The notes beneath the pieces are model-generated. The model saw only the letters and a list, made by a program, of their open reading frames with translations, made no database searches and had not been told where the DNA came from. Both the position numbers and the translations under genes were made by a program. Source: a virus. Taken from it: 21,230 nt of DNA. This document shows, in pieces, positions 7,184-14,809 of this stretch. The stretch lies in IMG/VR virus record IMGVR_UViG_3300032893_000300, positions 1-21,230 of that record; one strand, 5' to 3'. How positions within the stretch are numbered: position 1 is the first letter of the stretch; every line of letters begins with the position of its first letter.

Positions 7184-8308
7184 CTATTTGGTCAATGAGT
7201 TAAGAAATGATCTAACGGTTCTTTCTGCAGGCTTAATGGCTTTCTTCAATCGTCTATCTGATGCTGCTTGTATAGCTGCTCCTCCGATTGCTCCGGCTGC
7301 TGATATACCGGCTCCTGCAAGACCGAGGTTTTGTGCGTTTTGGTCGGCTGTTTGCTTCGCGTCTATCTGTGCTGATACTGCCTGTTGGTTTGCGATGAGC
7401 TGCCAATATGCTGCCTGGTTAGAGATATCTGTTTGGTTCTGGTTCATATAGTTGGATAGCAAGTTAGCATAGGTCTGGTTGTTTAATGTGTTGGTGTTCA
7501 GTTGTGATTGCTGATTAGCCAATTGCACCTGTTGATCCATTGCACCTTGCTGTCCGATTAGTTGATTGTATTGTGCAGCGTTAGCCAGTCCTGCTTGCTG
7601 ATACAATGCTGCCTGCTGTTGATCGGTTGTATTCTTTGCCGCCTGATTTGCCAGTCCTGCTTGTTGATAGAGTTGAGCCTGGTTAAGAGTCATATTCTGA
7701 CCTTGACCTCTGGCTGTTGATAAGGCGCTATTCAAGGCATTTTCGGCATTCATTTGCTCCTGTACCTTACCTAATACTCCGGCTTGGACTGCTTGTTGAT
7801 TGGCTTGCGAACCTGCATCCATAGCGGCTCGTTGTGCTAACGCTGGATTAGACGATCCTCTGGCAGATGCGAGCATTGCCATTTGTCCTTGGATGTTTTG
7901 TTGTGCCTGCTGTTGAGCCTGCATTTGAGCGATTGAAGGTGCTGAACCGTTAGCCTGTGCGTTTAGCTGATTGATAAATTGAGCCTGTGCATTGGCAAAG
8001 CTTTGATCTTGTGCAGAGGCTACCTGTGCTCCGCCGTACAGAGAAGGAGAGGCGATACTTGCTCCGCCATACTGTTTTGCTGCTCCTAATGTGGTGAGGT
8101 TAGCGATTGGCGAGACGGTTTGAGCGTTGTTGTTTAGACCGGCAGCGATAAGATTATAAACATTGCCAGCGTTATTATCGTTAAATGCTGCAGTATTAAT
8201 AGGAGACGCATTTGGACCGAATGCGCTTGCTTGCGGCTTGCCTGTAGTCGGATCCATTAGTCCTGTTGTTCCTGCGCTATTTGCTAAATAGGAAAAATCT
8301 AATGCCAT
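7184..8308 (-). CDS. Gln/Ala-rich ejection-type protein with truncated S74-type tag (374 aa)
   Basis: A 374-aa protein (MALDFSYLANSAGTTG...) starting at 8308 behind a GAGG ribosome site. Residues 100-315 are extremely Gln/Ala/Asn-rich and predicted helical or coiled coil. They include the L-A-S-A-R-G-S-S-N-P-A-L-A-Q-R-A-A stretch (146-162), which I associate with putative DNA-transfer proteins of many environmental podoviruses, and a duplicated L-Y-Q-Q-A-G-L-A-N (213-221 and 235-243). Residues about 328-348 are a Gly/Ala hydrophobic segment (LGLAGAGISAAGAIGGAAIQ). Residues 350-374 are S-D-R-R-L-K-K-A-I-K-P-A-E...R-S-F-L-N-S-L. It is the first of a run of internal-protein genes after the nozzle gene. 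A role in forming the ejection conduit is likely but inferred. Confidence 0.78.
   Translation of the reverse strand: MALDFSYLANSAGTTGLMDPTTGKPQASAFGPNASPINTAAFNDNNAGNVYNLIAAGLNNNAQTVSPIANLTTLGAAKQYGGASIASPSLYGGAQVASAQDQSFANAQAQFINQLNAQANGSAPSIAQMQAQQQAQQNIQGQMAMLASARGSSNPALAQRAAMDAGSQANQQAVQAGVLGKVQEQMNAENALNSALSTARGQGQNMTLNQAQLYQQAGLANQAAKNTTDQQQAALYQQAGLANAAQYNQLIGQQGAMDQQVQLANQQSQLNTNTLNNQTYANLLSNYMNQNQTDISNQAAYWQLIANQQAVSAQIDAKQTADQNAQNLGLAGAGISAAGAIGGAAIQAASDRRLKKAIKPAERTVRSFLNSLTK
7187..7261 (-). other. Truncated S74-type C-terminal tag, copy 1
   Basis: Residues 350-374 of the 374-aa protein: SDRRLKKAI, KPAERTV, RSFLNSLTK. The tag follows directly on the Gly/Ala hydrophobic segment. 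The DNA differs from copies 2 and 3 more than the protein does (TTGAAGAAA versus CTAAAAAAG for LKK), so this copy is older or came from another source. Confidence 0.85.
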
Positions 8309-8338
8309 TCTTTGCCTCTACTATATATGATATATTAG
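8309..8338 (-). promoter_or_regulatory. AT-rich imperfect palindrome in a 30-nt gap
   Basis: Between the nozzle-like gene and the 374-aa gene the coding strand reads TAATATATCATATATAG, then the GAGG ribosome site. ATATAT-C-ATATAT is self-complementary, and TATATA could also be a -10-like box. No matching -35 is obvious. It may be an operator, a weak promoter or simply a short AT-rich linker. Confidence 0.25.
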
Positions 8339-11300
8339 CTATTTCGTTCCGTAGGTTGAGGAGGCAGGCAAACGATTTCCGCCAGGCAACGCTCCAACCT
8401 CAAAAGTAATAGCTGATATGCTGTATCCTTCGTTGTAGTTTGATGATTGTGAGTCTGATATTTGTAGTCTTATTGAGGTGCATAACTGTTGCGAGAAATC
8501 GATCCTAAATTCGTAGATATTGTATTCTCCACCGAACGGACTTGATTCGCCATAGATACTATCGTCTCCGTAGATTGTGGTTCCTTGGCTTGCTAATACG
8601 GTTGCAGATTGTGTGTAGGTAGGATTGTTATCATACGCCACATTAACTAATAAATTATGAACGCCTTTGTAGGTACCTAAAATATAGGCTCTGAAGACTC
8701 GCTGATATCCGTTCAAACCTGCAAAAGAAAGATTAGGCGTAACGAACGATAGCGGTATAGGTGCTCCGTTATCTGTATACGATCCTGGTGTTTGCTTCAT
8801 TACCATACCGTTTGATTGGATATAATAAAAAGATCCGTCCGGTGTGGTATCGCTATCTACTGCATATTGATTGGTCCAGGTACTCCATTGCTGGAAGTAA
8901 TAATCGTAGACTAATGTGGTTCCGGTGTTGGTGACGAAAACAACCTGATTGGTATTTGGTATAAGAGAGGATGAGGTGATAACATTAGAATTATATTGTT
9001 CTACCGGTGCTCCGATATAGCTAACATTTAATGCCTGATCCAATAAATAGATACCTTTGTCTGATTGGAATATTAAGCCACCAGGAAAGATGACCACGCT
9101 GTTAGGATTGTTGCAACCAATATCCGACGAAATCATTTGTGGATCCGGAAACTGATCTCCTCCACCGGTTGCATTAGGTCCGTCTCCATTCAGCACGAAA
9201 ATAGCTGTTTTTTTGAAGATGATAAGGTTGTTGTTTAAGAGTCCTAATGCCGTAATTGCTCCGCCTCTTGGATCTACTCCTATTGTTAAGGATGCAGAAA
9301 ATTCAACCGGCAAGGTGTTAAATGAACTGTTATCAAACCTGTTTTGTGAGAACCATAAGAGATTTGGATCATCAAGTCCGCCAACGATAACTCTGTTTTG
9401 ATAGGCTGTGATTAACGAACAAGAAGGAGGTGCAGAGTTAGGTAAGACTCCTCCGGTTGTGTAGAGGTAGGCATTTGCGCTAATTGAGTTGTCGGACAAG
9501 TAATCAGTAAATGTAACCGTATCAACTGTTGTGTCATTTAGTAGAGGTGAAAGATTGGATGTGACCTGATTAAAAACAACACCATTGGCAGCAGTTCTAT
9601 AGATAACGATATTGACATTGCTGCGGTTGTTTTGCTTTGCCGTTAAGCGTAATGTAGGTATTGTCAAGGTGATATGATTGTTAGCAGCTGCATTAACGGT
9701 TACGGTAGGACTTGGAGAGGATCGTTGTATCTGTCCATAGCTATCCATCCATTCGTAGGTGACCTGATACTGATAGGTTCCTGCAGATAAGTATCCGTCT
9801 GATCCTGATGCAACGGCTAATACATTTTCTGGATACAAATGAAACAGATGCTCAACAAAAGAATTGCCGTCATAGCTTTGTAAGATTCCTCCTCCTAATA
9901 AGAGGTTATTAGAAGAGGTGACCGATAAGAAGTCTGCTATGTTAGAAAAATCTAATGAGGTAGAACAAACACCTAATAAAGTAAAGATAACAAGGCTTTC
10001 GGATAATACCTGTCCTTTCTGTAAGGTGGCAACTGCAGCAAGAGTAGAGGTTTGCCAAGCTACTTCCGATAATGTGTTATTGGTTCGTAAGCCTCCTCCG
10101 GTTCCTGATGAGGTTTTGGAAATAATTGAAAACGGTGCTGCTGTGATATTAACACAAAAATAAGTTGATTGTAATGGCGATTGAAAGGTCACCATTGCAT
10201 AGATCTGTGAATTAAGTTTAAATGCTTTTGATGCCAGTCCTACCGATCGTAATGTTCCTACGGTTGATACGGTTCCTGTCTTGGTTATGGTCTTGCTAAC
10301 GATTTTGGTGTTCATTTGGTTAGCGTTATAGACTTCGTAGGTTAGTTGTAAGGTTCCGGCAGAAGGACTTTCGCAACCGGTTAATGTGCTCGCCTGTACG
10401 GTATCAACAACTGTATCTGCAAGAACCTGAACCAAATTATAGGAATAGCAGGAAGTTCTAACATGTTGTCCTTCTAACCAAGAGATCCAAAGATTGGTGT
10501 TAGAATCGGAACAAATGTTGAGAGCTGATGAATAGCCTGTATTTATAGCCTTTCCTGCGCTGCTTTCGATAACGGTAGTAAGGCTCTTGTTGAGTTGAGT
10601 ATCTAAATAAAAAGCAGAGATTTGACCGGACGCAACATAATTTGATAAATAGGCAACAAAGATTCTGGATCCTACAACTGTTGCATCAAAGGAGAAGTTT
10701 GTGTATCCATCATTAAGCAATAAGGTTTGGCTCTGAATGACCGTTGGATTCTTTGGACTAACAATTTGATAGTAGAGCGCGTGAGAGGAACTATCATTAT
10801 AGAAAATAATGAATTGATTTTGAAAGGAAACAACTTTAGGTTTTTGATAAGAACCAGATAAGCCTATTTGCACATCGGAAACAATAATCGATCCTGATCT
10901 GGTGTCTCTAACTGAATATCTAATACCTCCTCTGCTGTCCTCATATACATAGAGGTTCATACCATTGCAGTAACAAACATCCGGATTAAGTTGTTGTGCA
11001 GCGCTTGATCTGGTTATCTTGGTGGTGTTTGAGATAACTGATTGAGCATTGCCACGATTGATCCAAGTTCCTGTTGTATTGATATAGGAATAGATACTGT
11101 TGCCGTCCATAAGAAGTAATTCGTTGTTAAAAGATTGAACGGCTTTTCCTGTTGTGATTGATGATGAGGATCCTTCGATTGTTCGTGATAGAGCTGTATA
11201 TCCGTATCGCTTATTGATTTGACCTTTTTGCGAGAACTGTCCGTTTTGCAAAGATAATAGATTACCAGCCAATACCTGATGAGGATCGGTCTTTGTATCG

Positions 11301-11356
11301 ATGCCGCCTGTAAAAGCGATTGGAAAAAGTTGTTTCTCTACAAATGCCATCATCAT
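8339..11356 (-). CDS. Tail nozzle / hub-like structural protein (1005 aa)
   Basis: A 1005-aa, mostly beta protein. It opens with F-T-G-G-I-D-T-K-T-D-P-H-Q-V-L-A-G-N-L-L then K-R-Y-G-Y, a signature I associate with podoviral nozzle/stabilisation proteins (P22 gp10 / T7 gp12-like position). Around residues 645-670 is Q-N-R-V-I-V-G-G-L-D-D-P-N-L-L-W-F-S. It is followed by L-I-I-F-K-K-T-A-I-F-V-L-N-G, D-I-G-C-N-N-P-N-S-V-V, L-I-F-Q-S-D-K-G-I-Y-L-L-D and V-Y-D-Y-Y-F-Q-Q-W-S-T-W, as expected for beta-propeller blades of a nozzle. There is no transmembrane segment. The start is ambiguous among three consecutive ATG codons (11356, 11353, 11350); the first overlaps the stop of the preceding gene. The likely role is to close the tail channel and carry fibres. 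The family is recognised by pattern, not by alignment. Confidence 0.72.
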   Translation of the reverse strand: MMMAFVEKQLFPIAFTGGIDTKTDPHQVLAGNLLSLQNGQFSQKGQINKRYGYTALSRTIEGSSSSITTGKAVQSFNNELLLMDGNSIYSYINTTGTWINRGNAQSVISNTTKITRSSAAQQLNPDVCYCNGMNLYVYEDSRGGIRYSVRDTRSGSIIVSDVQIGLSGSYQKPKVVSFQNQFIIFYNDSSSHALYYQIVSPKNPTVIQSQTLLLNDGYTNFSFDATVVGSRIFVAYLSNYVASGQISAFYLDTQLNKSLTTVIESSAGKAINTGYSSALNICSDSNTNLWISWLEGQHVRTSCYSYNLVQVLADTVVDTVQASTLTGCESPSAGTLQLTYEVYNANQMNTKIVSKTITKTGTVSTVGTLRSVGLASKAFKLNSQIYAMVTFQSPLQSTYFCVNITAAPFSIISKTSSGTGGGLRTNNTLSEVAWQTSTLAAVATLQKGQVLSESLVIFTLLGVCSTSLDFSNIADFLSVTSSNNLLLGGGILQSYDGNSFVEHLFHLYPENVLAVASGSDGYLSAGTYQYQVTYEWMDSYGQIQRSSPSPTVTVNAAANNHITLTIPTLRLTAKQNNRSNVNIVIYRTAANGVVFNQVTSNLSPLLNDTTVDTVTFTDYLSDNSISANAYLYTTGGVLPNSAPPSCSLITAYQNRVIVGGLDDPNLLWFSQNRFDNSSFNTLPVEFSASLTIGVDPRGGAITALGLLNNNLIIFKKTAIFVLNGDGPNATGGGDQFPDPQMISSDIGCNNPNSVVIFPGGLIFQSDKGIYLLDQALNVSYIGAPVEQYNSNVITSSSLIPNTNQVVFVTNTGTTLVYDYYFQQWSTWTNQYAVDSDTTPDGSFYYIQSNGMVMKQTPGSYTDNGAPIPLSFVTPNLSFAGLNGYQRVFRAYILGTYKGVHNLLVNVAYDNNPTYTQSATVLASQGTTIYGDDSIYGESSPFGGEYNIYEFRIDFSQQLCTSIRLQISDSQSSNYNEGYSISAITFEVGALPGGNRLPASSTYGTK

Positions 11357-12216
11357 TCAAAATAAATTATTGTAAGTTGTCCGCTTCCACCGTTTCCTCC
11401 GCCTGCTCCTACTCCTCCTCCGCTGCTTCCGTTTCCTGTTGCGCCTCCTCCGCCTCCTCCTGCTCCGGAGTTAGCTGCTGCATTTGATCCTACCGATCCA
11501 GCCACTCCGGTTCCAAGATTGTTTCCGCTGCCACCATTTCCTCCGTTTCCTCCGGCTCCGTAAGGTCCTGCTCCGCCTCCGCCTCCTCCTCCTCCGCCGA
11601 AATAACCTACAACGGTTGCTCCTGTTGTTCCTGCTGTTCCTGGTGCGTATCCGCCTATGACATGCGATGATCCTGCTGTTGATACTTGTCCGTTGGTGAC
11701 TGCGTTTCCGTTTGTGCCAAAACCTCCTGCTCCTGGACATCCGATATGAGGATTAACAGAGGTGGTTGAGGTTCCTGGTACCAATGCCTGACCTGCTATT
11801 ACTCCACCTTGCGCCAATAAAACTGTGGTTGACGGAGATAAGATAGCGGATACCTGACCTCCTCCTCCGCCAGCAAAAACGGCAACATCAGAACTGCCGT
11901 GTACTGTAAATTTGGTTGGATTACCGTCATTACCTGCTGTTCCTCCGCCGGATCCGCTTCCTCCTGTTCCGCCTGTTCCTATGGTTACATCATAGACTGT
12001 ATTAGGAGATACTTGGATCCACATACTAACATACGGTGCCGCTCCTCCGCCTCCGCCACCACAAGCAGCTGTGTTAGTTGCAGAGGTTCCTTGACTGCCT
12101 CCTGCTCCGCCTCCGCCTCCTCCGCATCCTTCTAAATAAACGAAGGTGACACCAGGCGGACAAGTCCAAGCCGATGAAGTTGTAGAGGTCCAAGTTTTTG
12201 TCGCTATGTTTGCCAT
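11353..12216 (-). CDS. Glycine-rich adhesin-like protein (287 aa)
   Basis: A 287-aa protein with an N-terminal beta segment (TKTWTSTTSSAWTCPPGVTF then VYLEGCGGGGGGAGG). It is followed by many Gly runs separated by short strands, including about ten Gly in a row near residue 206, and it ends G-Q-L-T-I-I-Y-F-E. The 'W-x-x-P-x-G-V-x-x-V-x-x-x-x-x-G-G-G-G-G' opening and the strand-like ending match the glycine-rich domain found in phage receptor-binding proteins. The best-studied relatives in style are gp38-type adhesins, which pack as polyglycine-II helices. The start at 12216 has an AAGGA site that overlaps the TAA of the upstream gene. Its place between the fibre-like gene and the nozzle gene supports a host-recognition or fibre-tip role. 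Receptor and trimer state cannot be told from sequence. Confidence 0.75.
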   Translation of the reverse strand: MANIATKTWTSTTSSAWTCPPGVTFVYLEGCGGGGGGAGGSQGTSATNTAACGGGGGGAAPYVSMWIQVSPNTVYDVTIGTGGTGGSGSGGGTAGNDGNPTKFTVHGSSDVAVFAGGGGGQVSAILSPSTTVLLAQGGVIAGQALVPGTSTTSVNPHIGCPGAGGFGTNGNAVTNGQVSTAGSSHVIGGYAPGTAGTTGATVVGYFGGGGGGGGGAGPYGAGGNGGNGGSGNNLGTGVAGSVGSNAAANSGAGGGGGGATGNGSSGGGVGAGGGNGGSGQLTIIYFE

Positions 12217-12223
12217 TGTTTCC

Positions 12224-13690
12224 TTATGCTATTATCCAGTTGGTTCCATCTGATATGCAAGTCCAAGATCCAAATGCTGATGATACGACCTTACTTGCCG
12301 CTACTCCGTTGATTGTTTCGGATCCGTATCTTGCTATGGTGACGCTGTTGGTTGATAGTTTTCCTGTCTTGTCCATTATCTTAATGACTCTTCCGGTTGT
12401 TGGTGCCGGTAAGGTCAAGGTGAATGCTGTTGAGGTTGAGTCAAGCAAAACTAATAAATCTGTGGTTGTGGTATCTAACGAGAGATTTCCGGTTACGGTT
12501 CTAACGGTTGCTGCTAATGAACCGGTTAAGGTATTGGCAGAGGTTGAGATTCCTAATGCTGATGTTCCTGCTGTTAATGCTTGCGATCCAAAATTAGGAT
12601 TGATTTTACTTCCGGCTATGGCTGCTGACGATGAGACATAACCATCTACTATCTTACTCCATACCGAGCTTGATGATGAGGTTGCTACTAATACTGTGTT
12701 TGATGCAGGCGATGAGTTAACAGAGGTGCCGTTGATCTTATTAACTGTATTGGCTGCTGTGGTTCCTCCAACATCTCCTGCCATTGATTGAGAGACCTGA
12801 TTGGCTGTTGGTAGTTGTCCGCTTACATAATTAGCTCCGCCTGCAAGATTAACCGGTCCATAACTAACTGCGCTTGATCCTGATACCTGTAAGACATTTC
12901 CGGTTGTTAATGATCCTGCTGCCGGAACTGAAGCGCCATTGATCTTATTAACCGTATTGTTTGTTGAGGTTCCGCCAACATCTCCTACCATTGGCTCATT
13001 TCCGCCTAATCGTATAACCTGCCATGATGAGCTACCGTCAGAAACAAAGCCGGTCATTTGATAGGCAGCATTCATAACCAACGATGATGCTTGGTCGATT
13101 AGGTCTGATCCTCCGCCGTTTGCATTGACTGTGATATTGTTCGTTGCAGCATTACCGGTCTTGTCTTTCAATAAATAAAATCTACCAGCAGCAACCGAGT
13201 TAGCCAACGGAAGAGTAATAACACGAGACGAAGAGGTATCGATATCATAAAAAGAAAAGGTATCAGACGGAAGAATTGATAAGTTGCCTGCTACCGATGC
13301 GAATACATAATTTTGGTTTAAGATTAATGAGGTGTTGAGCGATGAGCCGTTTGTGATTTTGATTGCAGTACCGGATCCGTTATTATACCAAAGATCTCCG
13401 TTAACCACATACACATTGTCTACATCTCCGGATCCTGATAATGTTGATGATTGAGAGAGAAAGCGGATTGATCTGGCGCTGTTAATGTTGTTTTGGTTGA
13501 ACGGTAAATCTGCATTGATATTAATTGCCGCCGAAACTATATTTACTCCGTCGTTAGGTGCTCCTGTGTGTCCGTGCGCTCCTATCTTGGTTAATGCCGC
13601 TGATATTTCATTGGCGTAATTAGGTCCGGTTTCTTCTCCTGGTATTGGATTTTGAAACGACATATTTGGATCAACTGTATAATTAGCCAT
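12224..13690 (-). CDS. Tail fibre-like protein with internal duplication (488 aa)
   Basis: A 488-aa protein. The N-terminus (MANYTVDPNMSFQNPIPGEE, then H-G-H-T-G...G-V-N-I and I-N-I-N-A-D-L-P-F-N) follows a layout common at the attachment end of phage fibres. Two copies of a beta domain follow, at about 130-228 and 400-488. Both have L-P...G-R-x-x-x-x-x-D-K-T-G...T-N-x-(I/V)-T and end S-D-G-(S/T)-x-W-x-(I/V)-I. Between them lie two copies of G-D-V-G-G-T-x-x-x-N-T-V-N-K-I-N-G-x-S-V (236-255 and 305-324). The ribosome site GAGGT sits 9 nt before the start and the upstream stop is 1 nt away. The domain ending in DGTNWII is frequent in fibres of uncultured phages. The likely role is as a trimeric fibre or fibre adaptor on the tail; receptor unknown. 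Confidence 0.75.
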   Translation of the reverse strand: MANYTVDPNMSFQNPIPGEETGPNYANEISAALTKIGAHGHTGAPNDGVNIVSAAININADLPFNQNNINSARSIRFLSQSSTLSGSGDVDNVYVVNGDLWYNNGSGTAIKITNGSSLNTSLILNQNYVFASVAGNLSILPSDTFSFYDIDTSSSRVITLPLANSVAAGRFYLLKDKTGNAATNNITVNANGGGSDLIDQASSLVMNAAYQMTGFVSDGSSSWQVIRLGGNEPMVGDVGGTSTNNTVNKINGASVPAAGSLTTGNVLQVSGSSAVSYGPVNLAGGANYVSGQLPTANQVSQSMAGDVGGTTAANTVNKINGTSVNSSPASNTVLVATSSSSSVWSKIVDGYVSSSAAIAGSKINPNFGSQALTAGTSALGISTSANTLTGSLAATVRTVTGNLSLDTTTTDLLVLLDSTSTAFTLTLPAPTTGRVIKIMDKTGKLSTNSVTIARYGSETINGVAASKVVSSAFGSWTCISDGTNWIIA

Positions 13691-13691
13691 T

Positions 13692-14012
13692 TTAAAATAC
13701 CTCTAAATCGACGGTTACATTCGCATTACTGATAAGCCATAAGGTTGCGGCTGGTGTAGGATTGGAGTCTTGCAGGTCGTAAACATCTGCCATTGATCGT
13801 TTTCTAATGACCTTCCATCCAACAAGAGTTCTGCCTAATAGATGATTGATTTGATTGATTGTTCCTACTGTCAGATTAATATTTTTGAGGATATTGCTGT
13901 CTAACTGTTCTCGACCAACAAACTGATCTAATGCATCTGATATATTGTCCTGAATCTTGGTGATGATTGGATCTTGTGTTTTTAGTTTTTTGAACCGTTT
14001 AAAGACTGCCAT
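13692..14012 (-). CDS. Small tail-region structural protein (106 aa)
   Basis: I place the start at the ATG at 14012 (MAVFKRFKKLKTQDP...), two bases after the TAA of the adaptor-like gene and just behind its AGAGGA. An alternative upstream ATG at 14051 would overlap that gene by 38 nt and has no better ribosome site. The body contains V-N/I-N-H-L-L-G-R-T-L-V-G-W-K-V-I-R-K-R-S-type spacing (N-Q-I-N-H-L-L-G-R...G-W) and ends L-W-L-I-S-N-A-N-V-T-V-D-L-E-V-F. 'NHxLGRxxxGW...VTVDLxVF' is a recurring small domain in podovirus-like tail loci, mostly annotated only as hypothetical. A compact beta fold and a tail or fibre-attachment role are likely. Confidence 0.75.
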   Translation of the reverse strand: MAVFKRFKKLKTQDPIITKIQDNISDALDQFVGREQLDSNILKNINLTVGTINQINHLLGRTLVGWKVIRKRSMADVYDLQDSNPTPAATLWLISNANVTVDLEVF

Positions 14013-14013
14013 A

Positions 14014-14730
14014 TTATCCTCTGAAGAAAGGTCCGAAACCATCAAGGTCATTCATATACCTTGTGTTAGCAGTCTTCTTTGGCATACCAGCATCAAGATT
14101 CGCTGCCATGGATAAGATGCGTTGTTTTAACTGTTCTTTTTGCGCCATAAAAACAGACGGATCCATATTCTGTTTGTTGTAGACTTTGATTGCGGTATCA
14201 ACAACTGCATACTCACACCAGGCTTGCGTATCCATATAAGGTTGTAAGGTATCGGTTGTATTAACCAGCATTACATATTGAGGCACATAGGCAATACGAT
14301 AGGTGGCAGCAGAGTTAGCAGCCGGTATGATAACCACATTCCTGCCTTCTATGCGATAGTTGAGGTAGAGTCTGCCGTATTGCTGGCGTATAGTAGGATA
14401 GCTATCTCGGTTTCTTGATTGAAATGAGAAACGAGTTAATGTCATCCAATGGTTAGGATCTCCGTCCATCTGTCTTTCAACTCCTCGCAATTTTAAAAAA
14501 TCTGAAGGAAGAGGAAAATTGTTATAGCCATCTAACGGTGTGGTGATTGTATATGTCTGAAATGCCATCTTATAATCTTCATAACGAGAGATTAAAAGAT
14601 CATCCATTTCTGCCAACGAACTATTGATGTAGGTGGTTAATTCTGCATCGGTTACATACTGGCTATTTTCCATACCAGTTCGTTGGCGGACTTGTGTGAT
14701 TAGGTTTTGTAAGGTAGTAGATGCATTCAT
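14014..14730 (-). CDS. Head-tail adaptor-like protein (238 aa)
   Basis: A 238-aa product. It starts with helical segments typical of phage adaptor (head-to-tail connector) proteins: T-L-Q-N-L-I-T-Q-V-R-Q-R-T-G, then V-T-D-A-E-L-T-T-Y-I-N-S-S-L-A-E-M-D-D-L. A central beta region follows (F-P-L-P-S-D-F-L-K-L-R-G-V, Y-P-T-I-R-Q-Q-Y-G-R-L-Y, Y-R-I-A-Y-V-P), and then a C-terminal helix with repeated K-E-Q-L-K-Q-R-I. The 'helix-VTDxELxxxIN..., PLPxDFxKL' layout matches SU10/P22-gp4-like adaptors. Such proteins form a dodecameric ring under the portal and receive the nozzle. It is the first gene after the hairpin at 14741-14796. Its ribosome site is weak (AGG, 10 nt upstream of the ATG), weaker than those of its neighbours. 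Confidence 0.78.
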   Translation of the reverse strand: MNASTTLQNLITQVRQRTGMENSQYVTDAELTTYINSSLAEMDDLLISRYEDYKMAFQTYTITTPLDGYNNFPLPSDFLKLRGVERQMDGDPNHWMTLTRFSFQSRNRDSYPTIRQQYGRLYLNYRIEGRNVVIIPAANSAATYRIAYVPQYVMLVNTTDTLQPYMDTQAWCEYAVVDTAIKVYNKQNMDPSVFMAQKEQLKQRILSMAANLDAGMPKKTANTRYMNDLDGFGPFFRG

Positions 14731-14740
14731 ATATGTTGCC

Positions 14741-14796
14741 TAAAGAAAAGCGCGCAAACAACGAAATAAAGTAATTCCGATCGAATGCGCGCTCTT
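14741..14796 (-). terminator. Probable intrinsic terminator or processing hairpin between head and tail blocks
   Basis: On the coding strand an 11-bp stem (AAGAGCGCGCA paired with TGCGCGCTTTT, including one G-U) encloses a 29-nt loop that itself contains ATTC/GAAT, and runs directly into TTTTCTTT. A GC-rich stem followed by a T-tract fits rho-independent termination. The long loop weakens the case and would also suit an RNA processing site. It occupies most of the longest intergenic gap (79 nt). Confidence 0.55.
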
Positions 14797-14809
14797 AAGG
14801 AAAAAGGTA

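Noticed and set aside
13692-14051. Start of the small tail-region gene at the upstream ATG (14051), giving 119 aa
   Set aside because: That start overlaps the adaptor-like gene by 38 nt; the ATG at 14012 lies behind AGAGGA right after the adaptor stop and gives the expected M-A-V-F-K beginning.
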